Shown here piece by piece: positions 1 to 11,093 of a stretch of DNA of 64,000 bases. How positions within the stretch are numbered: the first letter of the stretch is position 1; every line of letters begins with the position of its first letter. The DNA comes from Icerya purchasi. Lineage: Eukaryota; Arthropoda; Insecta; Hemiptera; Monophlebidae. The stretch spans positions 104,924,893 to 104,988,892 of the forward strand of contig CM077115.1 of assembly GCA_039619475.1 (NCBI GenBank), read 5' to 3'. The notes under the pieces were generated by a model, which saw only the letters and a program-made list of their open reading frames with translations, did not search any database and was not told where the DNA came from. The position numbers were made by a program, and so were the translations under genes.

Positions 1-699
1 TTTCTGGAAGAAAATTATTTTCCGCTCGTGTCTCGGAGAATATTTTCCATTTTCACGTGGCTCAGCTTTTGCCTTTCAGTCTGAATACCTGATATTTTTC
101 CTCTAGTTAAGAGTACAGATATTCTTACAGTGTTAATAAATACAACGCGAGTACTTCAAAATGCGTTTACAATAAATATTTTTGTATTGCTGAAATTTTT
201 TGAAAAATTCTCTAGAAGGAAAAACTGATTAATATTTGTTATTTCGGGGAGAGTGAATATGGGGAATGGAAAAGCAAAAAAAAACAAGAACCTAAACCGG
301 TGATGAAATTTTAAAAGTTTGTAGTGCCGATATTTAATAGTTTACGCATGGATTTAGCGACACTTTAAAAGAGAGTGGAAAATTCGATGGAGTCCGGCGA
401 TGCTCCGATGTTCACGCGAGCATTAAGGCCTTATGCTAGTGTAGAGACCCGAAAACAGACTACTTCTTTGGTGTTGTTTTTGGATTGGAAAAAATTTATT
501 ATTAATAAAACGAAGTTTACCGCGTGTGTTTATACGTGTATTAAAGTACAAATTTTTAATTTTTTTTTAATGAAAAAAAATTTACAAGATGGGGTGGCAC
601 ACGGCCGTTGTCAAAAACACATGTTTTCAAAAAAGGAGTTCCTCCAGGGTTTGCAAAATATCCTAAGAAATTTTAATGCTGCAACAAAACAAAAAACAA
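1..699. other. AT-rich sequence, no supportable gene
   Basis: No domain, repeat pair or splice pattern is visible. A 111-codon open frame (375-710, plus) has low-complexity Lys/Phe-rich composition and matches no family I know; I treat it as chance. The last 150 bases may be the outer untranslated part of the Mutator-like element that follows, because a similar short 'agatggggt' stretch lies outside the second copy near 26.9 kb, but this is weak. Confidence 0.4.
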
Positions 700-727
700 A
701 ATCTCCTTAAACTACATAAAAATATCT

Positions 728-881
728 AGAGAATGTCGTACGGAATTTTAAAAATATTAATTTTATGAAAAAATGGTAAGCTTTTGAAAAAAAGGTTGAT
801 TTTTTTCGCAAAAAAATGGCAGATTTTTGTTAATAACTTTTATAATTTTTACTATTTGGCAAAATCCGTACGACATTCTCT
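728..881. repeat. Hairpin with 17-bp perfect stem
   Basis: AGAGAATGTCGTACGGA at 728-744 is repeated in reverse complement at 865-881, with T-rich extensions of the pairing on the inner side. The stem lies in the 3' flank of MULE copy 1. It could be an internal subterminal repeat of the element or a separate small foldback insertion. No matching hairpin is seen beside MULE copy 2. Confidence 0.7.
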
Positions 882-1057
882 GCGAAATCTAACTAAGAAG
901 CTGTAGTTAAAATTTGAACTCATTCAGATAAAACTTGAGGGAGTTATCTTGCAAGGCAATTTGAAAAACATAGTTTTGAGATAATGGCGTTTAAAGTTTC
1001 AAGTTTTGATTTATATTTTCAAAACTGAAAATTTATATTAAAAAAATATTTTTACCG

Positions 1058-2088
1058 TTAGTCTGCGATGCTAACACCATACAAATTGCCCTCCAAGTTA
1101 ATATATTTATCTCATCTTTCAGTTTTTTGATTAATCTAGAAGCTGAGCGCGCCTCTTTCGCAACATTCATCAACGACGACTCGGCTTGACTGATACTCGC
1201 TTCAATGGCTTCTACACAGTAAATTGTAACAAGTCAGGCCTGTCGGCAACTGCAGAACCTCCATTATCTTCATTGTGCCAAATAAACCATTGTTACATAC
1301 ACATGCAGCGACATCAGTTGCAATATCAAGCACCTTTTTTGTTGCTTGAAACATTTTTAGAAGCAATGTTCCATACAGTTGAATTGAAACACTCATTGCT
1401 ATTTTGCGTTAATCCTCACAAGCAACTTTCAAGCAAATCATCACGACTCAGATCTTCGTACACTGGTTTAATAGCATTAAAAATTTCGGTATTTAAAGCT
1501 GGCTTATGTTCACCTAAACGATTTTCAACTTTTGCTTTTTGCCACGTGCACCATGAGTTGGCGCCTGGAGGACAGTCATCGTGCTGCGGTATCTTATCCG
1601 TCGAAAGTTTGTGGAACAAAGTTCCCGAAATATCTTTTTTCATGTTTTCAACAGAATCTGTGTTCCGACAAATTAATACAAAGCGCCGATTAATTTCGTA
1701 ACCGGTTTTTCATAAATCGAGAGGCAGGGTAAAATTTCGCGTCACATTCATTACAGGGAATAATCACTTTGAAACTTAACCCTCGCTTGCTTGCCTCTGA
1801 AATCTTAACGTCCGTGTATCATAGGTTCTGCACACTACTCGTGTCGAAATTGCACTCATCAAAGCTGCAAAATTCACTATTCGATAGCCAAACGTTGGAT
1901 CGATCAACAGGTACATCTTCTAATTCAGTAGCTGTTTTTAACTTTTTGAACAAAAAGCTTACTCCTTCTGACTCGGTCTCGGCCTCAAATCTATTTTGCG
2001 GTCGCTTCATACGCTTGCTTCTATTCGTAGACCACGTGGAAGTTTTTGTACCTTTCTTTCCACGGTAAACAACTTTTCTATCACTCAT
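1058..2088 (-). pseudogene. Mutator-like transposase, internally deleted and frameshifted
   Basis: Reading on the minus strand, a plausible start is the ATG at 2088-2086 (MSDRKVVYRGKKG, basic N-terminus), with a stop at 1819. A Cys-containing segment EASKRGLSFKVIIPCNEC follows, then GYEINRRFVLICR, which matches the conserved YEINRR(F/S)V motif of this family. The frame then jumps straight to the C-terminal part: CPPGANSWCTWQKAK, PVYEDLSRDDLL, and after another break DIATDVAACVCNNG, MKIMEVLQLPTG and the terminal LYGVSIAD before the stop at 1058. In intact members the N-terminal zinc region and this C-terminal Cys/Trp region are separated by the DDE catalytic core, so most of the core is missing here. 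The family assignment is from recognised motifs, not a search. The product cannot be active. Confidence 0.65.
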
Positions 2089-2121
2089 GATCAACCGTAT
2101 GAAATATACAATACTAGAGTA

Positions 2122-2439
2122 TAGTGATGTGCGATTTCGAAATGTTTTTACAATCGAAACAATCGACAATCGTCAAAAAAACAATCGAATGATTTTCATT
2201 CGAATGATTTTTGTGAATACGAATGAATTATTCGAATAAAAACCGGAACTGTCCGGAACCATCCGAACTCAAACGAATGAAGTATTCGTTAAACATCGAC
2301 TAGATTCTTCCGAGAGAAATAGCATTTCGAATGATTGTTACGAATACGAATGAATTATTCGAATGAAATAACATTTCGAATGCAACTACGGAACAATCGA
2401 ATGCATTCGAATGAAACATTTCGAAGTTGCCCATCAGTA
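2122..2439. mobile_element. hAT-type miniature element (MITE) with 8-bp target duplication
   Basis: The 8-bp direct repeat CTAGAGTA occurs at 2114-2121 and 2440-2447. Just inside are terminal inverted repeats: TAGTGATGTGCGATTTCGAA on the left and, reading inward from the right, TACTGATGGGCAACTTCGAA. An 8-bp duplication together with a TAGTGATGGGC-like terminus is the signature of the hAT superfamily. The interior is non-coding and full of repeats of the ATTCGAATGA kind. A partial second copy lies at 43.84 kb. It depends on an autonomous hAT transposase that is not present here. Confidence 0.78.
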
Positions 2440-2447
2440 CTAGAGTA

Positions 2448-3045
2448 CTCAATAGATATTATAAAAATACTTCGTCACCACGTGTACTCACCACTTGCAT
2501 TAGTGATTGCAGCATAAGCACTAACTTACTGTGAACCGCGTGGTTTTACCCGAACTGTAGCAAAATTTGTGGAAAAAATAATTAAGGGCATCCTCTATTA
2601 TCACATTTCTAATACACACTGTAAATATAGGTGTCATTTTTATCGTGACATTGAAAAAAGCAAAACGCGCGAAATAAGTATTTTCATACGTCGTGACTAC
2701 GTTCGAATTAAATAACTTAAACGAACTGATAACATTTTATTTTTTTTTTGGTATAAAACGATTTTGATAACAATTTTTAATAGTTTCAATTAGGCCAATA
2801 GAAAAAAAAATGATTTTTTAAAAAAAGTTACACTAGCATAAGACCTTAAGTTATTAATGTCACAATTCTCAAAAATAAAAAGAAAAAACAATATAAATTT
2901 TTTGAACACGCATTTTATTTTATTTTTTAATCTCCGGAACTCGTGTTTTTGATTATTTCTCGTTTTCTCGGCAGTTTTATTTTTTTGGAGGAGTGCTTTA
3001 TTTTTACCGCTGACTTCTAATAGGAAAAGATATTATATGTTCGTC
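2448..3045. other. AT-rich spacer, nothing recognised
   Basis: Low-complexity T-rich stretches at about 2740-2750 and 2800-2825; no gene, terminal repeat or motif that I can support. Confidence 0.5.
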
Positions 3046-3225
3046 GTTTTCTTTTTTTTTTTTTTTTTTATTTTGGTTTGCTGGTTCACACACAACTTAT
3101 GCCCATGTCGACCGATTTTGATGACTCCTTGATCATTGGAAAGTATACTAGTCAGTGTTAGTGTCATGTGAGTAGACCGCTGAGATGAACGCAAACATTC
3201 AGCAGTCATTAAAAACAAGGCGGAG
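3046..3225 (+). repeat. Fragment of a dispersed arthropod repeat (T-run plus 'accgattttgat' type)
   Basis: A run of about 20 T (3050-3070) is followed by 'cgaccgattttgatgactcc' and, 60 bases on, 'gtgtcatgtg'. The same order (CCGACTTC-like motif, T-run, 'accgattttgatgattc', '...gtcatgtgg') is seen in reverse complement at 52.99-53.25 kb and in diverged form at 36.95-37.05 kb. The order recurs in many insect genomes as part of transposon ends or non-coding tails. I cannot assign the superfamily. Confidence 0.5.
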
Positions 3226-3999
3226 AGATTCCTTTAGAGAAGATTTTAGAGTGTTAATTTACGTTAGAAATGCTAATACGAAAATTATCTTACAGTAATT
3301 TGTCTGAGATCTTTGTTCGTGGAAGGAGAAGTTTCAACGAAGCTCGACGTTTATCGCTACAATTTCTGAATTTTCGTTGCGACGCGATCGCGCCAAATTT
3401 TACCACTTCTGCTTCTTTTTTTTTTTTTTTTTTTATCTCTGTATTATAATATTATCAAATTTTCAGGATCCTATTCATCACCTTTTTTCGATCAATTCCA
3501 GCGAATCAGGGTGAAAGCCGGACGAAAAAAATAACTAACGCACGTCTAAAAAATACTGAAATGAAAACTGGTTTCCACTTCTGTTGCAAACAGTTTAATT
3601 TCGAACAAAAGAAATTAATAATTAGGTTTTCTTTTATTATTATCCAATTAATGAGCCACATAGCTACACGGAGGGCTTTACGGCTCAATTAGGAAGGGAC
3701 TGAGGTTAAATGAGATGGAAAAGTTTGACTTGTTTAAGGAAATTTATTGTGTTCTATCTATTGAGTTGGAGGAATCATGGAGAGTTAGGTTTGATAAGTG
3801 AAAAAAGTTTTTATTTTACGAAATTCAGGTACACATCATTACGGTACACAAGAAGAAGATGAAAAAAAAAAACAAAACAGAAACAAACACGATGATGATT
3901 AACCGATAAACAATTCTGAAGAAATATTTAATTATTTGTTGGACTGACTGATTCGTGTTAAAAATTGACGCCCAATAAAACGAAAAATATTTCTAAGGG
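3226..3999. other. AT-rich spacer, nothing recognised
   Basis: Poly-T at 3417-3434 and an A-run near 3865-3875. The short open frames on both strands are of simple composition. No gene or element is supported. Confidence 0.45.
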
Positions 4000-4206
4000 T
4001 TTGCTATTATTTCTATTCGTCCCTTATGCGTAGATAACACATTCGATTGTGACGCTGATCACATTTTCTTCGAGCGTGCATCTTTGTCATCTGAAAGATT
4101 TGTTCTATACTCAAATCTATTATCCCTTAATGGATCTGTGCATCCTTTATTCTCGCTTTTCCCTCACTGTCAGTTGTTCCTGCTCTTGTTAAATTTTTAT
4201 CTCTAA
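4000..4206 (+). pseudogene. Family J non-LTR retrotransposon, C-terminal fragment (plus-strand copy)
   Basis: From 4051 the plus strand reads without a stop for 51 codons, with DADHIFFERASLSSERFVLY, a stop following at 4204-4206. This is the C-terminus found in all other J copies of this window, where the consensus is (D)ANHIFFECPxLSxER. The expected Cys after FFE is Arg here. The family part is the tail that follows the RNase H domain in I/jockey-type ORF2 proteins. The 5' side is decayed within 50-60 bases and I cannot see a clear poly(A) tail. The copy is too short and decayed to encode anything. Confidence 0.55.
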
Positions 4207-4479
4207 TCCGCGAACGTATAAACATTTAAGTAAGTCCTTCATCCTCTTCTTATATTAATATTCTGATTCATCCACCGCGTTTACCTGGTGCATTGTGGGA
4301 GTATCCTTGTTCGAATGGTGGCCACAGTGGTACTAGGTCAAGGTGGTGTGTATCTTCCTGGGTCAGTATGAACTTAATTATGCTGGTCTTCTCCAGTGTG
4401 TAGAGTTGCTTTCTTTTTTCTCCTTAATATTTCGTACGCTTGTCGTCTGTAGCTGCCGTTTGAATGGTGAACAAACAAT

Positions 4480-4660
4480 CACTTTGCTTTTCTGGACGGG
4501 AATTGCGAGCACTGCTTTGCAATCGCAGGCGTAGTGCGAAATAGCGATTTCCTGTTTTTCTTTTCATCGGGCACTCACTGCTTTGCAGTTGCGACTATAT
4601 TGTTTTGATGAGAATCTTTTTGTGGGCGCTGCCCAGCAATCGCAATCATGGATAACTACT
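4480..4660. repeat. Degenerate tandem repeat, about three 65-bp units
   Basis: The motif CTGCTTTGCAATCGCA and its variants ACTGCTTTGCAGTTGCGA and CTGCCCAGCAATCGCAA recur at roughly 4511, 4578 and 4628, each preceded by a T-rich stretch and a 'gg(a)cgg(g)' or 'tgggcg' element. Units are diverged. No coding role is evident. Confidence 0.4.
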
Positions 4661-6402
4661 TCTCTTTTTTTGATGCTGATTACATCGCATTTAATGTTAT
4701 ATAGATAAGATATATCTTAAACAGGTAAAACGGCTAGCAAGACATGAAAGCCTTTCTCTAGGACATTCCTCATATTTTTTCTCTATACATTTATCCCCTT
4801 CGGACTGCTAGTTGTACAAGTATCGATCTCTTTTGACTCCTTTTTTATTTCCTCATAGTAGTTCTGACCGCCTCCTTCTTCCCTGAATAGCTTTCGTAGC
4901 GATTTCACTTTCCCTTTGTCCTACGTTCTTCTTTCTTGATGGGTAATCGTCCGTTGCTGACAAGCCCAACATATTTAGGAAAAAAAAAAAAAAAGTAAAA
5001 TAAAAAAGAACTGTTCTTCTAAATCAACTATAGTTATAGAGAGAACTACTCTACATAAATACTAATATAAAATAATCTTGATTTTTTATTCCGAGTGTAG
5101 CTCTGTTATTTATTTAATATAATATTAAATATATCTTAGAATATATATTTTTTCAAAAATAAATACACTCGCTGTCGTATTACCGATAACAAATTGGAAA
5201 TAAAATATTTCTTCACGGCAAGGAAAAAATCAAAGAAAACGTTTCTTAAAGTACAGAATTAAATTTTTTTATATTAATAACATGAGCAGATTACTACAAT
5301 ATTTCCATAAAATTCCTTTTCGCATCTATGCTTTTAGTGCTGTTTTATTTTTTCAAAGTACTGGCAATCAATCTTTATTTGTTTTCTAAAGTAATGACGT
5401 ATAATACTTTTGAGAAGGTCAAATAGTTGTTTGAAAATAGGACAATTTTTATTAATTTGCTTCGTTAATTTCATTAAATTTTATTGCTAAACAAGCTGCT
5501 TTATTGATATTTTCGTATGGTTTAAAAGTAAATTCTGTTTTATGTAAGTTATATTTCACGTTAATAAGAATAACAGTTTCCAAGTGATTAAACTGTGTTA
5601 CACATATTTCGCAAGATTAAATATCTAGCTCTAAACTATTTATTTTTCAGATGACTATGTTCTAGAATTAAAAAAAAAAAAAAAAAAAATAAATAAATAA
5701 AAGATGGTTATTATCACATTTACAGCAAAGCAGTTGAGCGTAATGTGTCAACCGCCATGGATGTTGTATGATAAGTATGAATTACTGTAATTTCAATTTA
5801 CATAATACCAAAATTAACAAAACAAATATTTCCTGTAAAGTTTTTTAAAATAACGTTCGCTAAGACTAATCGACCAAGGCCAGTCAATTAAGCTCAAACG
5901 AATGGTTCCCGTTAAAAATAAACATGAAAATGGGAGAATAAATTCTTATGACTAGCAAACAAATTTTTTTGAATAAAATTTAGATGCTGGATCAATTTTG
6001 GTTTTTTTTTAATCAGTAGTTTTTCATAATCATTAAAATTAATTTATTTTTCATTTTTTGTGCGTGTAAAAATTTATTATAAAGACATGGTTTTTCTTTG
6101 AAAGAAAAAGAAAAAAAAGGTCATAATGTCAAATTATTGCCACGATTGAGTAATTTTTTCCATAATTTTTTTGTTGAAATAAAATCAGCATTTCAAGTCT
6201 TTGTAAGAAGAAATAATTTTTTAAGCGATATGTAAACGAAAAAAAGAAAAGACATGGAAAACCGCTGATTTATTTTCTAAGCGAATTAATTCCGAATTCA
6301 CTCGGGTGTTTTTTTTTTTGATCCAATAATTATTTTATGCATTAAATTTGATATTGACTGAAGAATGAAAAAACTAAAAACTCACTAACACTAGACTAGG
6401 TC
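4661..6402. other. AT-rich spacer with poly(A) tracts
   Basis: A-runs at 4980-4994 and 5670-5688 and many T-runs. No open frame of convincing composition and no terminal repeats. The long A-run at 5670 followed by AAATAAATAAATAAA could mark the tail of an old retrotransposed copy, but no upstream coding sequence is recognisable. Confidence 0.45.
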
Positions 6403-6468
6403 TATCGTTTCGTGGCCGAATCGTTAAGGGCGAATCACTATGGACGTATCGTTGAGGCCGAAACGATA
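6403..6468. repeat. Small inverted repeat around 'cgtttcg/ggcc'
   Basis: TATCGTTTCGTGGCC at 6403-6417 is nearly complementary to GGCCGAAACGATA at 6456-6468, with a related direct motif (GGCCGAATCGTT) between. The block is CpG-rich compared with its surroundings. It may be the end of a small DNA element or a regulatory hairpin; nothing in the sequence decides. Confidence 0.5.
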
Positions 6469-7498
6469 CGACGCCGCTGTAATAGAAGTAGCTTTGTTTG
6501 CTGCTTGTGCTATACATTAACCGACCGAGCTTTATCAGGAGGTTAGAGTGAGTGTGTTTGTGTGTGCGTTGTCGGGAAGATACCGCCATAGGCTCGAGAG
6601 GACACTGCTTTTTTGGGGAAATGGGCAATGTGCTGTGTACAGACACGTATTCACATAGTACACACTAGGTATGCGAGTATAAAATGGAACACAAGTAGCG
6701 GAAAGTTCGGCTTATCACAATTAGCGATCGGAACAACGTCTATAACGCGTAGCGAGCGACGAGAGTTGATTAAATGTACGTCGGTTTTCATGTTCTTCGA
6801 GATATTTGGTTTTTAGTCGTCTTGCAATATACAACGTGTGATGTCTTCAGTCGGAACACACATTGCATTTGCCCTCCGTATAACACACGACGTGATTATA
6901 TATAGAAATACGAATTCTGTTATGTATCTCTTTTGTCTGTTGTTTTTCATTTTATTACACGTTTTCAAGTAAATAAACATCTAGATGTATTTCGCTAATT
7001 AGAATGTCGAGCGTTTAGAAGAAAAAGAAAAAGAAAAAAGAAAAAAGAAAAAAACATCAATTTTACGAAAGAATAGAGATTTGTTCAACTGAAGAGGAAA
7101 AAGGAATATCGTCGAGCTAACTTATTGGCTCTGGTGCCCGGGCATTTGAATAAGCGTAACCGAATAATAGCGAGCTGGACAGGAACCTTCGGTCAAACTA
7201 CGCTTCAGAATTTCCGATATATCCTGGAAAGTCCAAGAATGTTGCAGCCGTTTCAGACCATATCACGTCCATCCGATCGCAAATCTCAGTGAAGCGGCAG
7301 TTTGTTTTAAATGGCGTATTACTGTTCATCAACGAATCATAGTTTGATAAAGAATTATATAAAAAAAAAAACTTGTTCTTCGTTTTTGTTCTTAAACTGT
7401 TAATAATTTTAAGGGATTTTTCATGTTTTTCTTTTCACCCGAAAAACAAACATTTTACATACTCGGTACTTTTGTTTTTTCTTTTCCGTTTCGGTTCA
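6469..7498. other. Spacer with mixed composition, no gene called
   Basis: 6550-6900 is somewhat CpG-rich and carries short open frames on both strands without recognisable motifs. A purine-rich (GAAAAA)n-like tract lies at 7017-7056. Nothing else can be supported. Confidence 0.4.
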
Positions 7499-7930
7499 TT
7501 AAAGTTTAGCCCGAAAAGTGAAAAATAGGAGAAGGATGGTATCAGATGTAAACACACGATCAAGTATAGAGGATAAAAAGGACCCGAGTGCCGTAACAAC
7601 CGAAGAAGAAGGAGAAAACAAAAGACGCACAATGAGGACTTGGAAGATTGACAAAAACGAAGAGTGGAAAAAGGAACGTACGGAAGCGATACAGGAGCAT
7701 TTGTGATTTGCATCGTACATAATAAAAGGGATAAAAGCGATGCAGAAAGCAAAGACGAAAGATTGCAGGAACAGCTGAATAGGGCACATAGAGGGAAAAT
7801 TGTAAAACCAGGGATAGGATATTAGGTTGAACGGGTGGATGAAAGGAATTTTCAAGAATGAGGAGGAATATGAATTAAACCACAATTTGAAGTGAACAGC
7901 TGCGCAGAGGAGAGTAATATTGTGGGAGGA
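7499..7930 (-). pseudogene. Family J non-LTR C-terminal fragment, decayed
   Basis: The minus strand contains, in one frame, NFPS followed by a Phe/Leu-rich stretch, then DANHKCSCIASVRSFFHSSF and later SPSSSVVTALGSFLSSI. This follows the order of the J C-terminus (RLRF-like block, DANHxxxxC, SxR, then PSxxVxxxLxxFI) seen cleanly at 44.4 and 28.6 kb. The HIFF core is replaced by HKCS, and frames shift at least once. No poly(A) tail is preserved. It is an old 5'-truncated copy. Confidence 0.45.
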
Positions 7931-8700
7931 AAAAACACTCAGAAATCCACACCAGTAGGAAGAAGAATATCGGCTGAGTCGTTTTACTTTCGATTCCAGA
8001 ATGTAATTTGGATGAAATGAGAGACAAGGATGTCGTACGAAAAGGATTATGTAATCAGTAGAGGAGGTAGAATTAGGAGATGAAATGGCTTATAGGACAC
8101 TGTGAGAATCTGATATAATGAGAGCTTTATAAGAAATTAAGGATAAAACAAGACAAAAAGGACGGCTTTCAGAATAGCATTAAAAAATAGAACAAAAGCA
8201 AGGAAGTTTAAATGATTTCAAATAATTTAGGAGCGGTTAAAAGACTAAACCTACTTCGTTGATTCCTTCGGACCTGTCAGTGTGAAAATCGTAGTGTTTA
8301 AGAAAGTCCAAGACGTTTGAAAACTCCGATTTAATAACATGCTGATGGCTAGACTTGGTAGGGATGAATGAGTAAAGACAATTAGTAGGATGTAAAAAGT
8401 TTTTTGTAAAGATAAAATTGTATAATTTCTTCAGTTTTTTCTCCTTAACGATACAAATTCGGATTAACCGACTTTTAGCATCATCCAGGGGCTTCTCCGC
8501 GTCCAATTAAGACTAGTTGACGTTGTGGTTGTTATCAAAATACAAAAAGACATCTTATATTCGGATTGTATTTTTTTACATTTTCTTTTCACTTTTCAAA
8601 TTAAAGATGGGAGATATTCCTATAAACTTTTTTTTGGTGTACTTTATTTAATGTTTAGTTATATTCATTATTTTATCAAAACTAAATAATAAATAGGATG
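7931..8700. other. Spacer; unsupported 89-codon minus-strand frame
   Basis: The 8237-8506 minus frame starts MDAEKPLDDAKSRLIRI and has no stop for 89 codons, but I recognise no domain and there are no splice or promoter signals near it. The region 7930-8160 is purine-rich on the plus strand, like the J fragment beside it, and may be a more decayed upstream part of that copy. Confidence 0.35.
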
Positions 8701-10718
8701 TACAGATACGCTTCATTTAAGCATGCCAAACAGCTGGGAACAAAAACAAATAAATGTGAACAGTTTTTAACTATTATGCAGGGCTCAGTAAATATCAGTA
8801 TAGGGCATTTAAAACAGTTTTTAGGTGATAGCGTGTATTGCTTTTAGCACTTTCAGACTTAAAATTTAATACATTCACGTCAAACGGTATCTAAATAATA
8901 ATGCGTCCATTAAAGATTGTATTATGTTAACTACACTAAATATGTAAATATGCATACCTTCTTTATGCCAAGACAGTTCAGCATCATACAAAGAACAGAT
9001 ATTTCAGCAGACAGGAAATATTGCTTCTGGGACAGAATTTGTTGTGCGGGTTGCATACTAATTTTATAAGACTTTTTTGCAGGCATAATTTTTAAGGAAA
9101 TATCAATTTAAATAAATAAAACAAAATAATACTAACATAATCACACTCTCTTTTTCTCCTAAGTTCTTCAGTAACAGTTTACCACCATGCTGACATATTC
9201 TACACCAACTACATTCTTTCGCTTGCTGCATACATATATACTACAAACCAAAAACCTAATATCCTATCTTTATTATATGTATAAGCAACCAATGTTAATA
9301 ATAACTTGCTAACCTGTGCTAAGTTGTTTTGTGTGCTTGTGTGTGTGTGTGTGTGTGTGTGTGCGCGTGTAAGTGAGTTTGTATGCAGGTTGATGATGCA
9401 TTTATTACTGCATAACCACTGTAATAATTTGCTAACCTGCACTAGTTATTTATGACTGTGTATACATTGAGAATATATTTTACAGTTGACTAGTCACCTT
9501 TAAAACTTTTCTAACTCCTACAAAATCTGCTGTTTTTTTTTTTTTTGTGTGCATGTTTTGGAAATGTGTTTTATTATACCCATAATCAGTCAATGCTAAT
9601 ATAACTGGCTAACCCAATATTACTGTGCATCCTGTGTTTGTTTGAATAGATGTGTCTCTAAGGATAAATTTAATATGAAATCTAATCTAAATTAGACTAA
9701 CGATTGCTAACAATGCTTTAATTTTATGTGCATTTCACCTATGTTTGAAGCATCTGCTGTGTTTATGTGATTCAAAAGATACATTGATGCATATCTGACC
9801 AAAATAATTGTGATGACAATGCATGTGAACAGATATGTCTTAACTTACAGATTTTGTTAGGTATTCACATTTATTTAACCAAATAACCACAGTACTAACC
9901 TCAACAAGGTTTATTCTTGTTCTGGCATATATATGTTCCTAGTGTGATGCTAGTAATTTCATTCATTGCAAAGCTATGTTTGCAATCGCTAGTGACTTAC
10001 TTTGGGAGTTTTACAGGACTTCCTGACTTAATGGTTATGGTACAATGGTTCGGGTGTATTATTGAGATAGCGGTGTTTAGTTGTAAAGATGTGTATTGTA
10101 GAATTCCTGGGGAGTGTAATTATGTTTGTCAAATAATAAAAATTTGGCTGAGAGGGAGAGTGTGTGTCCCATCAAACTGGTGAGTGTTACTTGGTAATTA
10201 AATTATACATTGCACTCATTGCAAGGCTGTTATGATCAAACAAAACTAGTTGTTACATATTGTTCTTGTTATATATTAAATGTTCACATCAGCAGATGTG
10301 TGTACTTCATTAACATCTTAATCTATGCAGTCAGTTTGATTTTCTAATTTAAGCTACATTAAATAATCGTATATATTACTAGGGCTGCATCAAATCTGTT
10401 AAGGTTGATAATTTTGGGGGTAGAAATTGCTTCATTGCATTAGAAGGTGGACACATGCACATTCACGGTCACACATGCATACACACCATTATCATCATCA
10501 TTGTTACATCACATGCATGCCATTATGCTAAAGCACACATATGTATTATATCAAACGCACATAAAGCACATCAAATGCACAAACGTTACTGTGTTGGAAG
10601 GTTTTTGTTCTTCATACATTAAAAATTCCATAAAGACTCACATAATTTCATGGTAGACCCAACACATGTTAAAAAACAACTTATAAACGAATGCCCATAA
10701 TATAAGATAATAAATGTA
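8701..10718. other. CpG-poor, TG/CA-rich non-coding tract
   Basis: In about 9500-10440 I count only some five CpG dinucleotides, against about a dozen in a 600-base stretch near 5.0-5.6 kb. TG and CA words are frequent (tgtgtt, catgca, gcatgt). No transposon ends or coding frame are recognised; an 88-codon plus frame at 9917-10183 is unsupported. Loss of CpG with gain of TG/CA is what long-term germline cytosine methylation leaves behind, or it may mark sequence of different origin. Confidence 0.5.
9338..9370. repeat. (TG)n microsatellite
   Basis: About eleven GT units followed by an interrupted gtgcgcgtgt tail. Confidence 0.9.
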
Positions 10719-11093
10719 TTTATTAAAATTATTATTTTAATTTTTAATATTTTTTATGCTACATTAGCTTTTTTGTCAATTAAAATCGATGTGAATTTTC
10801 ATGTGTTTTTTAAAATCAACTAAAAGAAATGTAACTAAAGATCATTTAGATATATTCCCTGCTAAAAAACTTCACCTGAGATTTTACATATTGTGTCAGA
10901 TGATATCCCATGTAAAGATATTAAGAGAGATTTTTTAGCAAGGAATGGTGTCTAAATGATCATTAGTTATATTTCATTTAGTCAAATTCAAAAAATACAT
11001 GAAGATTCACATCGATTTTAATTGTCAAAAAAAAAAAAAAAAATTAGTGTAGCATAAAAAATATTAAAAATTGAAATAATAATTTTAATAAAC
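10719..11093. repeat. Long palindrome (about 165-bp arms) at the head of RepA copy 1
   Basis: The left arm starts TTTATTAAAATTATTATTTT and continues with 'ttatgctaca', 'aaaatcgatgtgaa', 'gatcatttaga' and 'tgctaaaaaa' to about 10880. The right arm (about 10934-11093) is its reverse complement with scattered mismatches and a longer A-run. The centre is 'cagatgatatcccatg'. RepA copy 2 keeps only one arm plus the centre, so the second arm was gained here or lost there. Confidence 0.8.

Larger units (their letters stand above)
700..2121 (-). mobile_element. Decayed Mutator-like (MULE) DNA transposon, copy 1
   Basis: The minus strand carries a broken arthropod-type Mutator-like transposase (1058-2088) followed by an AT-rich 3' flank (about 700-1057). 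That flank shares a short motif with the flank of copy 2 near 27.2 kb: both contain 'tagttttgaga' followed by a stretch ending in 'gcgttt' or 'gcttttaaa'. The true ends are not clear: I did not find a convincing pair of long terminal inverted repeats. A hAT miniature element sits directly upstream of the transposase start (2122-2439), so the MULE is probably the older insertion if its 5' flank extends past 2447. Confidence 0.55.

Noticed and set aside
375..710. 111-codon plus-strand frame
   Set aside because: Low-complexity Lys/Phe-rich translation, no domain, no expression signals; sits beside a MULE flank.
1186..1701. 171-codon plus-strand frame
   Set aside because: It is antisense to the recognisable Mutator-like transposase remnant on the minus strand.
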